A stretch of DNA of 50,378 bases from a filamentous cyanobacterium ESFC-1 (GCA_000380225.1 KB904821.1:1376031-1426408), one strand, 5' to 3'. Counted from the first letter of the stretch, positions 42,602 to 50,378 are shown. Numbers and translations are program-made. Notes: generated by a model from the letters alone, not told the origin.

Positions 42602-43735
42602 GTGTTTCAACATCGTCGTTTTAAGTTTTTGGCATTGGTTTGTATTGTGGGCTTGTTTGCCCTTTTGTTTGCGACTCGCTTACCCGCCAATCTCTCTCAA
42701 TCCTTGCTGGGTCGCGGGTCTCAAGGAACTGAAGTCACCGCTTTACAACAACAATTACAACAAAAAGGCTATCTCGACGGGGAGGTTGATGGCATTTATG
42801 GCATTCAAACTCAACAAGCCGTGAAAAAGTTGCAACGAGAAGCGGGGATTGCGGTGGATGGTGTTGTCGGGCCGCAAACGCGGGGAGTTTTAGCACCCCA
42901 GAGGGTGACTCAAGGGTTAAGGACAGCGCCAGCAAAAGCCGCTTTAGTCGCTAATGTGCCAGAGGAAGCGGCGCTAATGCCGCCAGATATTCAAGCCATT
43001 CTCGATCGCGGCAAGTTGCGGGTTTCGCTGCTGGGTCGCGATAATCCGCCTTTTTTTCAGGTAGATGAAGACAAAGCTGCCGAGGAGCAACCCTTAGTCG
43101 GTTTGGATGTGAATATTGCCGAAGCCTTAGCTTCTGAGTTGGGGGTCGAAGCCGAGTTTATCCGTGAAGCGCAAACCTTTGATGAGGTGGTGGATTTGGT
43201 GTATCGCGGTGAAGCGGATTTGGCCATTTCTAAGCTGAGTCAAACTCTTAAACGGGCCCGCAAGGTGCGTTTTTCTCAGCCCTATTTGCTGATGCGGCAA
43301 GGTTTGTTGGTGAATCGCCTGCAATTAGCGAAAGTCGCCAACGGGGAACAACCCGCCTTAGCGATTCGCAATCTGAACGGCCCGATGGGCGTGATTAAGG
43401 ATTCGTCTTATGTCAACTTTACCAAAGAGAGGTTTCCTGATGCGGAGGTGGTGGAGTATCCTACCTGGGATGGGGCGATCGCGGCGGTGGTTGCAGGGGA
43501 TGTAGTGGCGGCTTATCGGGATGAGTTGGAGGTGAAAAAGGTTGCCTTGGTGAAGCCGGATGTGGCTTTGCAACTGCAAACAGTGGCGTTGACGGATACG
43601 CGAGACGCGATCGCGATCGCGGTTCCTTGGTCGAGTTTACAACTGTTAGCCTTTGTCAATCAATATCTGCAAACGGTGGATATGAACTACACGGCGGATA
43701 CTTTACTGGAAAAATACGTTGATTTGGTTCAATAA
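42602..43735 (+). CDS. Peptidoglycan-binding / amino-acid-type solute-binding fusion
   Basis: A 377-residue protein starting with GTG at 42602. A signal anchor (FLALVCIVGLFALLFATRL) is followed by a PG_binding_1 domain (~35-98: GSQGTEVTALQQQLQQKGYL, then GIYGIQTQQAVKKLQRE) and a family-3 solute-binding domain (~128-376: GKLRVSLLGRDNPPFF, PLVGLDVNIAEALASELGV, AISKLSQTLKRARKVRFSQPY). It should sit in the periplasm attached to the wall and bind an amino acid or similar. The domain order is unusual and no permease genes are nearby; a dicarboxylate/amino acid symporter is the next gene. Confidence 0.85.
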   Translation: MFQHRRFKFLALVCIVGLFALLFATRLPANLSQSLLGRGSQGTEVTALQQQLQQKGYLDGEVDGIYGIQTQQAVKKLQREAGIAVDGVVGPQTRGVLAPQRVTQGLRTAPAKAALVANVPEEAALMPPDIQAILDRGKLRVSLLGRDNPPFFQVDEDKAAEEQPLVGLDVNIAEALASELGVEAEFIREAQTFDEVVDLVYRGEADLAISKLSQTLKRARKVRFSQPYLLMRQGLLVNRLQLAKVANGEQPALAIRNLNGPMGVIKDSSYVNFTKERFPDAEVVEYPTWDGAIAAVVAGDVVAAYRDELEVKKVALVKPDVALQLQTVALTDTRDAIAIAVPWSSLQLLAFVNQYLQTVDMNYTADTLLEKYVDLVQ

Positions 43736-43865
43736 GCTGTTTTGATCGGGATTTCTGACTTGCTGGAGTGGGTTGAGATTATGGGTAACAAACCTCCTCC
43801 CTTTTCCACTGAATGACCCAGAAAACCGGGCTAATTTCAAGCTACCGACTTGGCGGCGGTAATCA

Positions 43866-43905
43866 CTCGATAACTGATAATTGATAACTGATAACTAATA
43901 ACTGA
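43866..43905. repeat. Short heptad-like repeat (GATAACT) before the symporter start
   Basis: GATAACT, GATAATT, GATAACT, GATAACT, AATAACT in succession at a 7-bp step, ending right before the ATG at 43907. Confidence 0.8.
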
Positions 43906-43906
43906 A

Positions 43907-45250
43907 ATGACGCGCAAATCTAAATTTCGTTGGTCTTTTGGACGAAAGACGTTGTTCGCTATTCTCCGCAGCCCTTGGACAATTTTGGTGAGTGTGGCGA
44001 TTGGGGTAATTATTGGTTTAGGGAATAAAGATTTGGCCAGGGCGATCGCGCCTTTGGGGGATTTATATTTGCTCTTGCTGAAAATGTGCGTCTTGCCGAT
44101 TTTATTATCCGCGATCGCCATGAGTATCGGTCGCTTAATGACCAGTCACGATGCTCAACGCTACATCAAGCGCATTTTGATCGTATTTCCGGTGGGCTTG
44201 GTGTTGGTGGGTGCATTGGGAACCGCGATCGCGGCTATTTTCGGCCCAGGACGCAATTTACCCAAATCGGTTCTCGATACTTTGGGGGTTTTGGTGAATG
44301 AATCCGCCATCGATTTGGAGTTATCTTTGCAAGGCCCCTTACCCCAAGAAGAACCCCCACCGGGCATTACTGACTTTATTTTTAATATGGTTCCGGGCAA
44401 CATTTTTGAAGCCCTCAGCCAAGGGGAAAGCCTACAAGTGCTGTTTTTCGCGATTATTTTTGGCACAGCCTTGGGCTTGGTGGGGGGTTCGGTGGCAGAT
44501 AGTATGTTTAATGTCTTTGAGGCGGTTTATCGCGCCTTTAACAAGCTAATTAATTGGTTTACGTTGATTCTCCCGTTGGGGTTGTGTAGCTTACTCGCCG
44601 CGCAAATTGCCGAGGTGGGCATTGATATTATGCTGGCCATGCTCAATTTTGTCATTATGGTCATTGCCACGTTTGCGATTTTGTACATGATTAGTACATT
44701 AGTTGTGTGGCGTTATGCTCGTTGCTCTTTACTCCAGGTGTTTGGGGCATTGCGAGAACCGACGATTTTAGCTTTGGCCACTCGCAGCAGTTTGGCTTGT
44801 ATTCCTTCTGCGATTAGCGCCATGCACGATACGCTGAAATTCGACCGCAAAACGACAGATTTGGTCGTTCCTTTGGCAGTTACCCTGTGTCGCTTTGGCT
44901 CAGTGGTTTATTTTACGTTAGCGGCCTTATTTGTGGCGCAGTTGTATAACAATAGTTTGAGTTTGGGGGGTTACGCGATCGCGATTTTTGGTTCAATCTT
45001 GGCAGGAATGGCCACATCCGGCGTATCGGGGGTGTTGACTTTAACCCTGTTGCAAATTGTTCTCGATCCTCTGGGTTTACCTCTAGAAGCGGCGTTGGTG
45101 TTGTTAATTGCTATCGATCCCATTGTCGATCCCTTTCGCACCTTGGGCATTGTTCATACCAGTTTAGCCGCAACTGCCGCGATCGCCGACCGGGAACCCA
45201 ATTCTGAAAATGTTACCTCGCATCCTGTCCCGATGAAAGTCTCAACTTGA
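43907..45250 (+). CDS. Dicarboxylate/amino acid:cation symporter (DAACS family)
   Basis: A 447-residue protein with about eight helices and two re-entrant hairpins. Family markers: KMCVLPILLSAIAMSIG, IFNMVPGNIFEALSQGE, ALATRSSLACIPSAISAMH (HP1 serine-rich region, SSLACIP), LAGMATSGVSGVLTL (HP2) and LIAIDPIVDPFRTLGIV with the conserved Asp residues. GltP-like uptake of glutamate or C4-dicarboxylates with Na+ or H+ is likely. ATG 43907 follows the heptad repeat. Confidence 0.92.
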   Translation: MTRKSKFRWSFGRKTLFAILRSPWTILVSVAIGVIIGLGNKDLARAIAPLGDLYLLLLKMCVLPILLSAIAMSIGRLMTSHDAQRYIKRILIVFPVGLVLVGALGTAIAAIFGPGRNLPKSVLDTLGVLVNESAIDLELSLQGPLPQEEPPPGITDFIFNMVPGNIFEALSQGESLQVLFFAIIFGTALGLVGGSVADSMFNVFEAVYRAFNKLINWFTLILPLGLCSLLAAQIAEVGIDIMLAMLNFVIMVIATFAILYMISTLVVWRYARCSLLQVFGALREPTILALATRSSLACIPSAISAMHDTLKFDRKTTDLVVPLAVTLCRFGSVVYFTLAALFVAQLYNNSLSLGGYAIAIFGSILAGMATSGVSGVLTLTLLQIVLDPLGLPLEAALVLLIAIDPIVDPFRTLGIVHTSLAATAAIADREPNSENVTSHPVPMKVST

Positions 45251-45302
45251 TGGATGCAGAGGTTTCTTTCCACTCCTTCCCGAAAGGACTGGTCTTGCCG
45301 CC

Positions 45303-45635
45303 TTACCAGCCTTGTTTGGCTTGAGCGAAAACATAAGCCGCTACATCTTCAATGTCTTGAGCATTCAGCTTTCCTAGAAAAGCTGGCATGGCGTTTTTAC
45401 CCTTACTAATTTGATTCGTAATCGCCTCTAGAGAATACATACCGTACTTCTCTAGTGCCTCTTTTTCTAGCGTTTTCATCGGCATGACGGCATTTTTACC
45501 ATTTAGGTGACAAACGGCACAATTCGCGGCAAAAATTTGTTTTCCGTGGGTGGTATCTCCTGCCCAAGCGGGGGAAACAAGGTTAATGTTCGCCAGCACG
45601 ATCGCGATCGCGCTGATTAAAATTCGTTTTAACAT
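45303..45635 (-). CDS. petJ: Cytochrome c6
   Basis: A 110-residue protein with a Sec signal (cleavage after AWA, residue 25), heme attachment CAVCH (39-43) and axial Met83 (KNAMPAF). It carries electrons from cytochrome b6f to photosystem I or to terminal oxidase in the thylakoid lumen, replacing plastocyanin when copper is scarce. ATG 45635 follows a strong GAGGGAGA ribosome site; the frame extends to TTG 45650 but this lies within that site. Upstream are a 56-nt hairpin (45641-45696) and a GAC-N5-GTC motif. Same strand, downstream of petE by 123 bases. Confidence 0.97.
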   Translation of the reverse strand: MLKRILISAIAIVLANINLVSPAWAGDTTHGKQIFAANCAVCHLNGKNAVMPMKTLEKEALEKYGMYSLEAITNQISKGKNAMPAFLGKLNAQDIEDVAAYVFAQAKQGW

Positions 45636-45640
45636 AATAT

Positions 45641-45696
45641 TCTCCCTCAAATTATGAAAAGCAAGTCAGTTCTAACTTTCCATTATTTGAGGGAGA
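45641..45696 (-). promoter_or_regulatory. Long hairpin in the petJ leader covering the ribosome binding site
   Basis: In the petJ mRNA sense, TCTCCCTCAAAT pairs perfectly with ATTTGAGGGAGA (12 bp), then one A-A mismatch, then ATGGAAAG pairs with CTTTTCAT (8 bp with one G-U), closing a 14-nt loop. The 3' arm contains the Shine-Dalgarno GAGGGAGA and ends five bases before the ATG at 45635. Confidence 0.75.
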
Positions 45697-45713
45697 GGTT
45701 CAAACCGTCAAAA

Positions 45714-45724
45714 GACAGTCTGTC
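45714..45724. promoter_or_regulatory. Candidate PetR operator at petJ (GAC-N5-GTC)
   Basis: GACAGTCTGTC, followed by AAAGTTTTAGG. The same pattern, GAC-N5-GTC then AAAGTTTAGG, occurs at 46244 upstream of petE. About 80 bases upstream of the petJ start, suitable for a BlaI-type dimer. Confidence 0.6.
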
Positions 45725-45758
45725 AAAGTTTTAGGTTGGGTTCGATTCAGCCCGGTTT

Positions 45759-46169
45759 TTACTCAACGATGAGTTTACCGGCCATACCTGCGCCACGGTG
45801 GGGCTGACAGTAGTAGTCATATTCGCCAGAGGGGGCATCACCCGGAATGGTGATCGAAACCGATTGACCTTTGCTGAACAACAATTGGGTGTTGGACAAG
45901 GACTTGGCTAAAGCGGCATCGCCACCAGGGACTTTATCGAAAACGACATTATGGGGGGGGACGCTGTTAATGGTAAAGTCCACCGTATCGCCCGGCTTAA
46001 CCGTTAAAGTGTTGGGGACGAATTGCAGTAAACCATTGTCTGCACCCATTTTCACGGCGTAGGTGTCAGCCAAGGCCGGGGTAGCCGCTACCGCAAAGGT
46101 CGCGATCGCGACTGCCACAACAGACAGCAACACACCCACTTTCTGCAAAGTCGCTTTGAATTTCGCCAT
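45759..46169 (-). CDS. petE: Plastocyanin
   Basis: A 136-residue protein with a signal peptide (VGVLLSVVAVAIATFAVA, cleavage near ALA-D) and the four copper ligands His73 (PPHNVVF), Cys121, His124 (YYCQPHRG) and Met129 (GAGMAG). It is the copper electron carrier between cytochrome b6f and photosystem I. Its 3' neighbour is petJ; divergent from petR across a 165 bp spacer with a GAC-N5-GTC motif. ATG 46169. Confidence 0.97.
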   Translation of the reverse strand: MAKFKATLQKVGVLLSVVAVAIATFAVAATPALADTYAVKMGADNGLLQFVPNTLTVKPGDTVDFTINSVPPHNVVFDKVPGGDAALAKSLSNTQLLFSKGQSVSITIPGDAPSGEYDYYCQPHRGAGMAGKLIVE

Positions 46170-46243
46170 TAAATATAAACTCCTAGAAGGTCTTGATTTT
46201 AAATACTCCGTTTTAAATTTTACAGCAAATTTGTCTTAAGTTC

Positions 46244-46254
46244 GACAAGCCGTC
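46244..46254. promoter_or_regulatory. Candidate PetR operator between petE and petR (GAC-N5-GTC)
   Basis: GACAAGCCGTC followed by AAAGTTTAGG, the same layout as at 45714. It lies 75 bases from the petE start and ~80 from the petR start, so one site could control both divergent genes. Confidence 0.6.
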
Positions 46255-46334
46255 AAAGTTTAGGGGTGAATTGCGGTTGTATCCTAAAAAGATAAAACCA
46301 CTAACCTACTGTTTGGGTGATTCTGTATTGGATT

Positions 46335-46760
46335 ATGTCTTTATTTCCTGCCCGTCGCCCCCGTAAACTCTCGTTGGGGCCGTTAGAAACCGAAATCCTC
46401 GAAATTTTGTGGCAACGCGGCCAAGCAACTGTCAAAGATATTCACGAACAAATTTTACAAGACCCAGATCGCGAATTGGCTTATACCTCCGTTACCACAA
46501 TTCTCAATCGCTTGGCCAAAAAAGGCTGGGTGAGTTGTAACAAGCAAAAACGAGCATTTTGCTGGCAGCCGACCATTTCAGCCCAAGAAGCCCAAGCGAT
46601 CGCCGCCCACGAACAACTCAATCGTTTTCTCGCCATTAGTAACCCCGATATCGTCGCCGCTTTTGCCGATCGCCTGGATGCGGCCAGCGTCGAACAACTG
46701 ACCACCATCGCTCAACGGCTGCAAACCTTACGCCAAGCTCGTCAACAGGAGGAACAATAA
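46335..46760 (+). CDS. petR: BlaI/CopY-type repressor, PetR-like
   Basis: A ~141-residue winged-helix protein: LSLGPLETEILEILWQRGQA, then VKDIHEQI, LAYTSVTTILNRLAKKGWV (recognition helix) and a C-terminal dimerisation helix. It belongs to the BlaI/MecI family. Neighbourhood (petJ, petE, and a M56 protease overlapping its 3' end) matches PetR of Synechocystis, which represses petJ and activates petE according to copper. ATG 46335 is preferred to GTG 46317, as the family motif begins soon after. Stop overlaps the petP start by one base. Confidence 0.88.
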   Translation: MSLFPARRPRKLSLGPLETEILEILWQRGQATVKDIHEQILQDPDRELAYTSVTTILNRLAKKGWVSCNKQKRAFCWQPTISAQEAQAIAAHEQLNRFLAISNPDIVAAFADRLDAASVEQLTTIAQRLQTLRQARQQEEQ

Positions 46761-47614
46761 TGCACTCAATTATGATTGCTTTGGCCGCGATCGCCGCCTT
46801 GGTTTTACGTTGGGCTTGGTCTCCGGGGAGGGGAAATTGGCAACAACGCTGGCAAAAAGCCTTGTTGTTCTTTCTTCTGCCCATTTTGCTGTTGGCCATG
46901 ACCCTGATCGCGATCGCCTGTATGGGCCCCCAAGGCACCATGGCCGGAATGCCCACCGTTAGCTACACCTATCAACTGGTGTGTTTGGCTCTGGGGGTCG
47001 CGATCGCCCTCAGCTTACACCAGATCATCTCCACCCAAAAAACCCTCAACCATCTACACCAATATCCCCCCATAATGCCCCCCCCAGGCATCAATCAAAC
47101 CCTGCGCTTGCTGCCCCAACCCCAAGTCTTTTGCGCTCAAATGGGCTGGTGGCAACCGCAAATGGTTGTGACCCAAGGCTTACTCGATTTACTCGATACC
47201 GAGCATCTCAACGCCGTATTTGCCCACGAACAAGCCCATTATCACTACCGGGATACCTTTTGGTTTTTTACCCTGGGCTTACTGCGTCGCCTAACCAGTT
47301 GGCTGCCCCACAGCCAGGACTTATGGGAAGAACTCTTGACCCTGCGGGAGTTACGAGCCGATGCCTTTGCCAGTCAAAAAGTAGATAAACTGGTGTTAGC
47401 CGAAGCCCTGTTATTAGCCGTCAGCACCCCCGTCATGGCAACCCCAGAAGCCGGAGCGACTTTGCATCCTTCCTTAAACGGCGATCGCCTCCAAGAGCGA
47501 ATAGATGCCCTTCTAGAAACCCATCCTACCTCCCCTCCTCCCCCTTGTTATTGGTCTTGGGGCTGGTTATTAATGACCTTACTGCCCTTAGTCGCCTTAC
47601 CGTTTCATTCTTGA
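46760..47614 (+). CDS. petP: M56 (BlaR1-like) membrane metalloprotease, PetP-like
   Basis: A 284-residue protein with four or so membrane helices, the zinc motif HEQAH (156-160, in AVFAHEQAHYHYRD) and a third ligand region ELRADAFA (~198). It lacks the penicillin-binding sensor domain of BlaR1, as does Synechocystis PetP. By comparison with that system, it should degrade PetR when copper is present. It overlaps petR by one base (TAATG), so the two proteins are translated together. Confidence 0.88.
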   Translation: MHSIMIALAAIAALVLRWAWSPGRGNWQQRWQKALLFFLLPILLLAMTLIAIACMGPQGTMAGMPTVSYTYQLVCLALGVAIALSLHQIISTQKTLNHLHQYPPIMPPPGINQTLRLLPQPQVFCAQMGWWQPQMVVTQGLLDLLDTEHLNAVFAHEQAHYHYRDTFWFFTLGLLRRLTSWLPHSQDLWEELLTLRELRADAFASQKVDKLVLAEALLLAVSTPVMATPEAGATLHPSLNGDRLQERIDALLETHPTSPPPPCYWSWGWLLMTLLPLVALPFHS

Positions 47615-47738
47615 AATACTAGGCAGCGCCGGGACAACTTTGTTAACTTGAAGAAGTAGCATGGCGATCTAGTCCTATCGTTTCTTTGAGCCGCTTGGCT
47701 GAAGTCGCAAGTGCTTTAAGAATAACCCACTCTTTCCG

Positions 47739-50180
47739 ATGAGACTGTTACTGGTCGAAGATGACGAAGTTCAAGCCTATACCATCAAACAAGCCTTAAT
47801 CGCGCAAGGTTATGTAGTAGACTGTGCCGCCGATGGTGAGGAGGGATGGGACTTTATCGAAGCCTTTACCTACGACTTAATGCTGCTGGATGTGAGTTTA
47901 CCCAAGCTCGACGGCATTGCCTTGTGTCGTCGCTTGCGCGATCGCGGCTACAGCGTCCCGGTTTTACTGCTCACGGCTCGCAGCAGCAGCACCGATAAAG
48001 TCACAGGACTCGATTCAGGAGCCGATGATTATGTGGTTAAACCCTGTACGGTGCGGGAGTTATTCGCCCGCATTCGCGCCCTACTCCGCCGCCGCAACGC
48101 TTCGGGCGCACCCTTACTCACTTGGGGCAACCTGGCTCTCGACCCCAGTTCCCATCAGTTATACTGCGACCAAGACCCCATTGCCCTCTCCCCCAAAGAA
48201 TACAACCTCCTGGAACTGTTTTTACGCAATCCCCGCCGTGTATTGACCCACAGCGCCATTCTCGAACATCTTTGGTCGTTTGAAGACCCGCCGAGCGAAG
48301 GCACGGTCAGGGCGCATATTAAGCGACTGCGGCGCAAGCTCCGGGAAGTCGGCATTACTGAGATGATCGAAACCGTGTATGGCGTGGGCTATCGTCTCCG
48401 GGAAAATCCCCCAGAACCCCCCACCACACCCGCCTCTGAGGAGACCGAACCCCCCGCAAACCCGGCTCCCCATCTCCAAGAGTTATGGGATAAGTTTCGC
48501 CCCCAAATGCAAGAGCGCCTCGTCCCTTTGAAAAGCGCGATCGCCGCCGCCCAAAAACAAAAATTGGATGCAGACTTAGCCCAAACCGCCGCCACCGCCG
48601 CCCATAAACTCGCCGGGTCTTTGGGTATTTTTGGCTTAAAATCCGGTTACACTTTAGCCCAAAAGGTCGAACAACAATTACTCAATGCGATCGCCACCCA
48701 AGATGCCAACCTGGGGGTGATGCTGACTCCGGAGGTGGTGCAAGACATCCAAAACTTAATTGAGATTGTGCAAAATCCGCCGGAGAATTTTACCGCCCCC
48801 GCCTCATCTCCCCCTCCTTCTGACCCCAAAACCATTCCCGGTGCGATCGCCCAAGTTTTAGTCGTAGATGATGATGCGGAATTAGCCCAAAACTTGCAAA
48901 CCGCCGCCGCTTCTTGGAACTTCCAAGTAGAAATCGCCTTAACTCTCGAAGCCGCCCGAAACGCGATCGCGACTCAAGTCCCCGATTTAGTATTACTTGA
49001 TATCGCCTTTCCCAACGCCCCCCAAGGGGGTTTAACCTTACTCGAAGACCTCAAACAACAATATCCCCGACTGCCCATTTTGATTTTTTCGGCTCGCGAT
49101 CGTCTCAGCGATCGCGCCGCCATTTGTCAAACCACCTTCAACCCCAACACCATCCCTGCCAACACCGTTTCACCTCACCCCGCCCCTGTCCATCCTTTAC
49201 CTAACTTGGCGATTCCGGGTATGCGAGGGGGTGATGCCTTTCTGTCAAAGCATATTCCGGTTTCGGAAGTCATGGCCACCATTGCCGAAATGCTCAAACC
49301 CGCCACCCCCAGCGCCACCAAAATTTTAATCGTAGACGACGATCCCATCACCCTAGAAAACATCAAGAACTTACTCGCTTTGTGGGGATTTACGCCGATT
49401 CCCTTGAGCGATCCTCGCTTATTTTGGGAAATGCTCGAAACCCACGCCCCAGATTTACTGATTTTAGATTACAAAATGCCTCACTACAACGGTTTACAAC
49501 TATGTCAGATTGTGCGGAATGACCCCACCTGGCAGGGTTTACCGATTTTGTTTGCCACCTCAGAAACGCAGCCCGACATCATCCAAAAAATCTATCAACA
49601 CGGGGCCGATGATTATGTGGCTAAACCCTTTAGTGAAGCTGAATTGATCGCGCGGATTTGTAATCGTTTAGAGCGAGTGCAACTCTTACGCAGTTTAGCC
49701 GAAACAGATGTTTTGACAGGCTTAATGAACCGTCGTCGCGGCAGCCAAGACTTAAACCGCTATCTTCGCTTGTGTCAACGCCAAGAACAGATGTTTTCCT
49801 TGATTTTGTTGGATGTAGATGACTTTAAGCCCATTAATGACCGTTATGGTCATGGTGTGGGCGATCGCGTCTTGCGACAACTCGGTATTTTCTTGCAGCA
49901 TCACTTTCGTCAAGAAGATGTCGTGGCTCGTTGGGGCGGCGATGAATTTATGATTGGTTTGTATGCCATGCCAAAATTTAACGCCCAACAACGCATTCAA
50001 ACCCTACTCAACCATACGATTGCCACTCCCTTATCCATTGCCGGACAGGTGCAACTCTCCCTCCGCCTCAGCTTTGGCGTTGCCACCTACCCAGACGATG
50101 GGGATGATTTACCCAGTCTTTATCGGGCTGCCGATCGCGAATTATATCGTTGGAAGGCAAAGAAAAAGCAAAATCTTTAA
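47739..50180 (+). CDS. Six-domain response regulator: REC-wHTH-HPt-REC-REC-GGDEF
   Basis: An 813-residue protein. REC1 (D51, MLLDVSLP; K101) joined to an OmpR-type winged helix (~125-220, SEGTVRAHIKRLRRKL); HPt domain (~245-345) with His289 in AAHKLAGSLGIFGL; REC2 (~372-518) with D421 but an insertion of about 35 residues (~463-497) before its lysine (FLSKHIP); REC3 (~527-645) with D577 and K629; GGDEF (~650-813) with GGDEF (733-737) and an RxxD inhibitory site (RQED, 724-727). It can in principle bind DNA, pass phosphate by the HPt, and make c-di-GMP in a single chain. ATG 47739. Confidence 0.92.
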   Translation: MRLLLVEDDEVQAYTIKQALIAQGYVVDCAADGEEGWDFIEAFTYDLMLLDVSLPKLDGIALCRRLRDRGYSVPVLLLTARSSSTDKVTGLDSGADDYVVKPCTVRELFARIRALLRRRNASGAPLLTWGNLALDPSSHQLYCDQDPIALSPKEYNLLELFLRNPRRVLTHSAILEHLWSFEDPPSEGTVRAHIKRLRRKLREVGITEMIETVYGVGYRLRENPPEPPTTPASEETEPPANPAPHLQELWDKFRPQMQERLVPLKSAIAAAQKQKLDADLAQTAATAAHKLAGSLGIFGLKSGYTLAQKVEQQLLNAIATQDANLGVMLTPEVVQDIQNLIEIVQNPPENFTAPASSPPPSDPKTIPGAIAQVLVVDDDAELAQNLQTAAASWNFQVEIALTLEAARNAIATQVPDLVLLDIAFPNAPQGGLTLLEDLKQQYPRLPILIFSARDRLSDRAAICQTTFNPNTIPANTVSPHPAPVHPLPNLAIPGMRGGDAFLSKHIPVSEVMATIAEMLKPATPSATKILIVDDDPITLENIKNLLALWGFTPIPLSDPRLFWEMLETHAPDLLILDYKMPHYNGLQLCQIVRNDPTWQGLPILFATSETQPDIIQKIYQHGADDYVAKPFSEAELIARICNRLERVQLLRSLAETDVLTGLMNRRRGSQDLNRYLRLCQRQEQMFSLILLDVDDFKPINDRYGHGVGDRVLRQLGIFLQHHFRQEDVVARWGGDEFMIGLYAMPKFNAQQRIQTLLNHTIATPLSIAGQVQLSLRLSFGVATYPDDGDDLPSLYRAADRELYRWKAKKKQNL

Positions 50181-50266
50181 TCAGAAAACTTCAATTTCTC
50201 CAGCTTAAGAAAAAAGCGAGTTTGAACCTTCAGTCATAAGGCTTTGTTCACACCAGATGTGACAAC

Positions 50267-50290
50267 TCCCCGTCCTGTCATGAGCGGGGA
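50267..50290. other. Hairpin near the right edge, possibly the right end of an IS200/IS605-type element
   Basis: TCCCCG (50267-50272) pairs with CGGGGA (50285-50290) with a 12-base loop. On the minus strand the context GAATCCCCGCTCATGACAGG then ACGGGGAGTTGTCA resembles the hairpin-bearing 3' ends that follow tnpB genes in cyanobacterial IS200/IS605 elements. Any tnpB would be beyond the window. No other gene is seen in 50181-50378. Confidence 0.3.
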
Positions 50291-50378
50291 TTCTCGCGTC
50301 ATAGGGAGATTCTAGCAGGAGTATAAACTCCAGCCCCGAAATCTTTACCCAAGGGCGTGCGTTGGTACGACCTGCCCG

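Noticed and set aside
45733-45755. GGGTTCGATTCAGCCC, resembling a tRNA T-arm
   Set aside because: No acceptor, D or anticodon arms can be found around it. It lies in the petE-petJ spacer.

Overview
The window looks like chromosome from a filamentous, non-nitrogen-element type cyanobacterium. The evidence is the very dense HIP1 octamer (GCGATCGC) in almost every gene, plastocyanin (petE) and cytochrome c6 (petJ), a PSII accessory protein resembling Psb35, a cobA-hemD fusion, a cobT of the cyanobacterial/archaeal type, DUF928/DUF2232/DUF2079 proteins, a cyanobacterial Crp-type regulator, and heptanucleotide tandem repeats in intergenic DNA. No rRNA, tRNA or CRISPR array was seen. Species cannot be fixed from sequence reading alone.

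Layout. 1-6.7 kb: a cut-off DUF2079 membrane protein and a DUF218 (YdcF-like) protein, a ~195 bp heptad repeat array, cobA-hemD, a nitroreductase, two copies of a 65 bp palindromic repeat, an HD metalloprotein, an MFS transporter and a Psb35-like gene. 6.8-14.2 kb: a lipoprotein with an internal 30-residue duplication, a membrane adenylate cyclase, a GT39-like glycosyltransferase and a sodium:solute symporter. 14.2-16.1 kb: a small accessory cassette (unknown 88-aa protein + retropepsin-like protein, orphan XisI, a toxin-antitoxin pair) bracketed by the true 3' end of the symporter and a diverged second copy of that same 3' end. 16.1-24.0 kb: a secreted TPR-WD40 protein, DUF928 and DUF6966-like genes, a Ser/Thr kinase, a 2'-5' RNA ligase-like protein, a 47-aa membrane protein, a PanE homologue and a small unknown protein. 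24.1-30.0 kb: M20 amidohydrolase, PotD-like lipoprotein, unknown coiled-coil protein, cobT, DUF2232 protein, Crp/Fnr regulator. 30.5-35.7 kb: acidic coiled-coil protein overlapping an Hsp70/actin-fold ATPase, sugar transferase, pgsA. 35.8-43.7 kb: REC-PAS-GGDEF protein, membrane pseudokinase, DUF421 protein, HPF-cold-shock fusion, serine/threonine dehydratase-like enzyme, peptidoglycan-binding/solute-binding fusion. 43.9-50.2 kb: DAACS symporter, petJ, petE, petR-petP and a six-domain response regulator.

How genes work together. The best functional unit is petJ-petE-petR-petP: two interchangeable lumenal electron carriers beside a BlaI-type repressor and an M56 protease that, by comparison with the PetRP copper switch described in Synechocystis, should decide which carrier is made. 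A shared GAC-N5-GTC motif lies upstream of both carrier genes, and the petJ leader can fold into a long hairpin that buries its ribosome binding site. Signalling is also well represented: adenylate cyclase plus a Crp-type regulator, two GGDEF proteins with intact inhibitory sites, one Ser/Thr kinase and one pseudokinase. The least characterised candidates are the overlapping acidic-protein/Hsp70-like pair, the pseudokinase with its extracytoplasmic domain, and the retropepsin pair inside the duplicated-end cassette.
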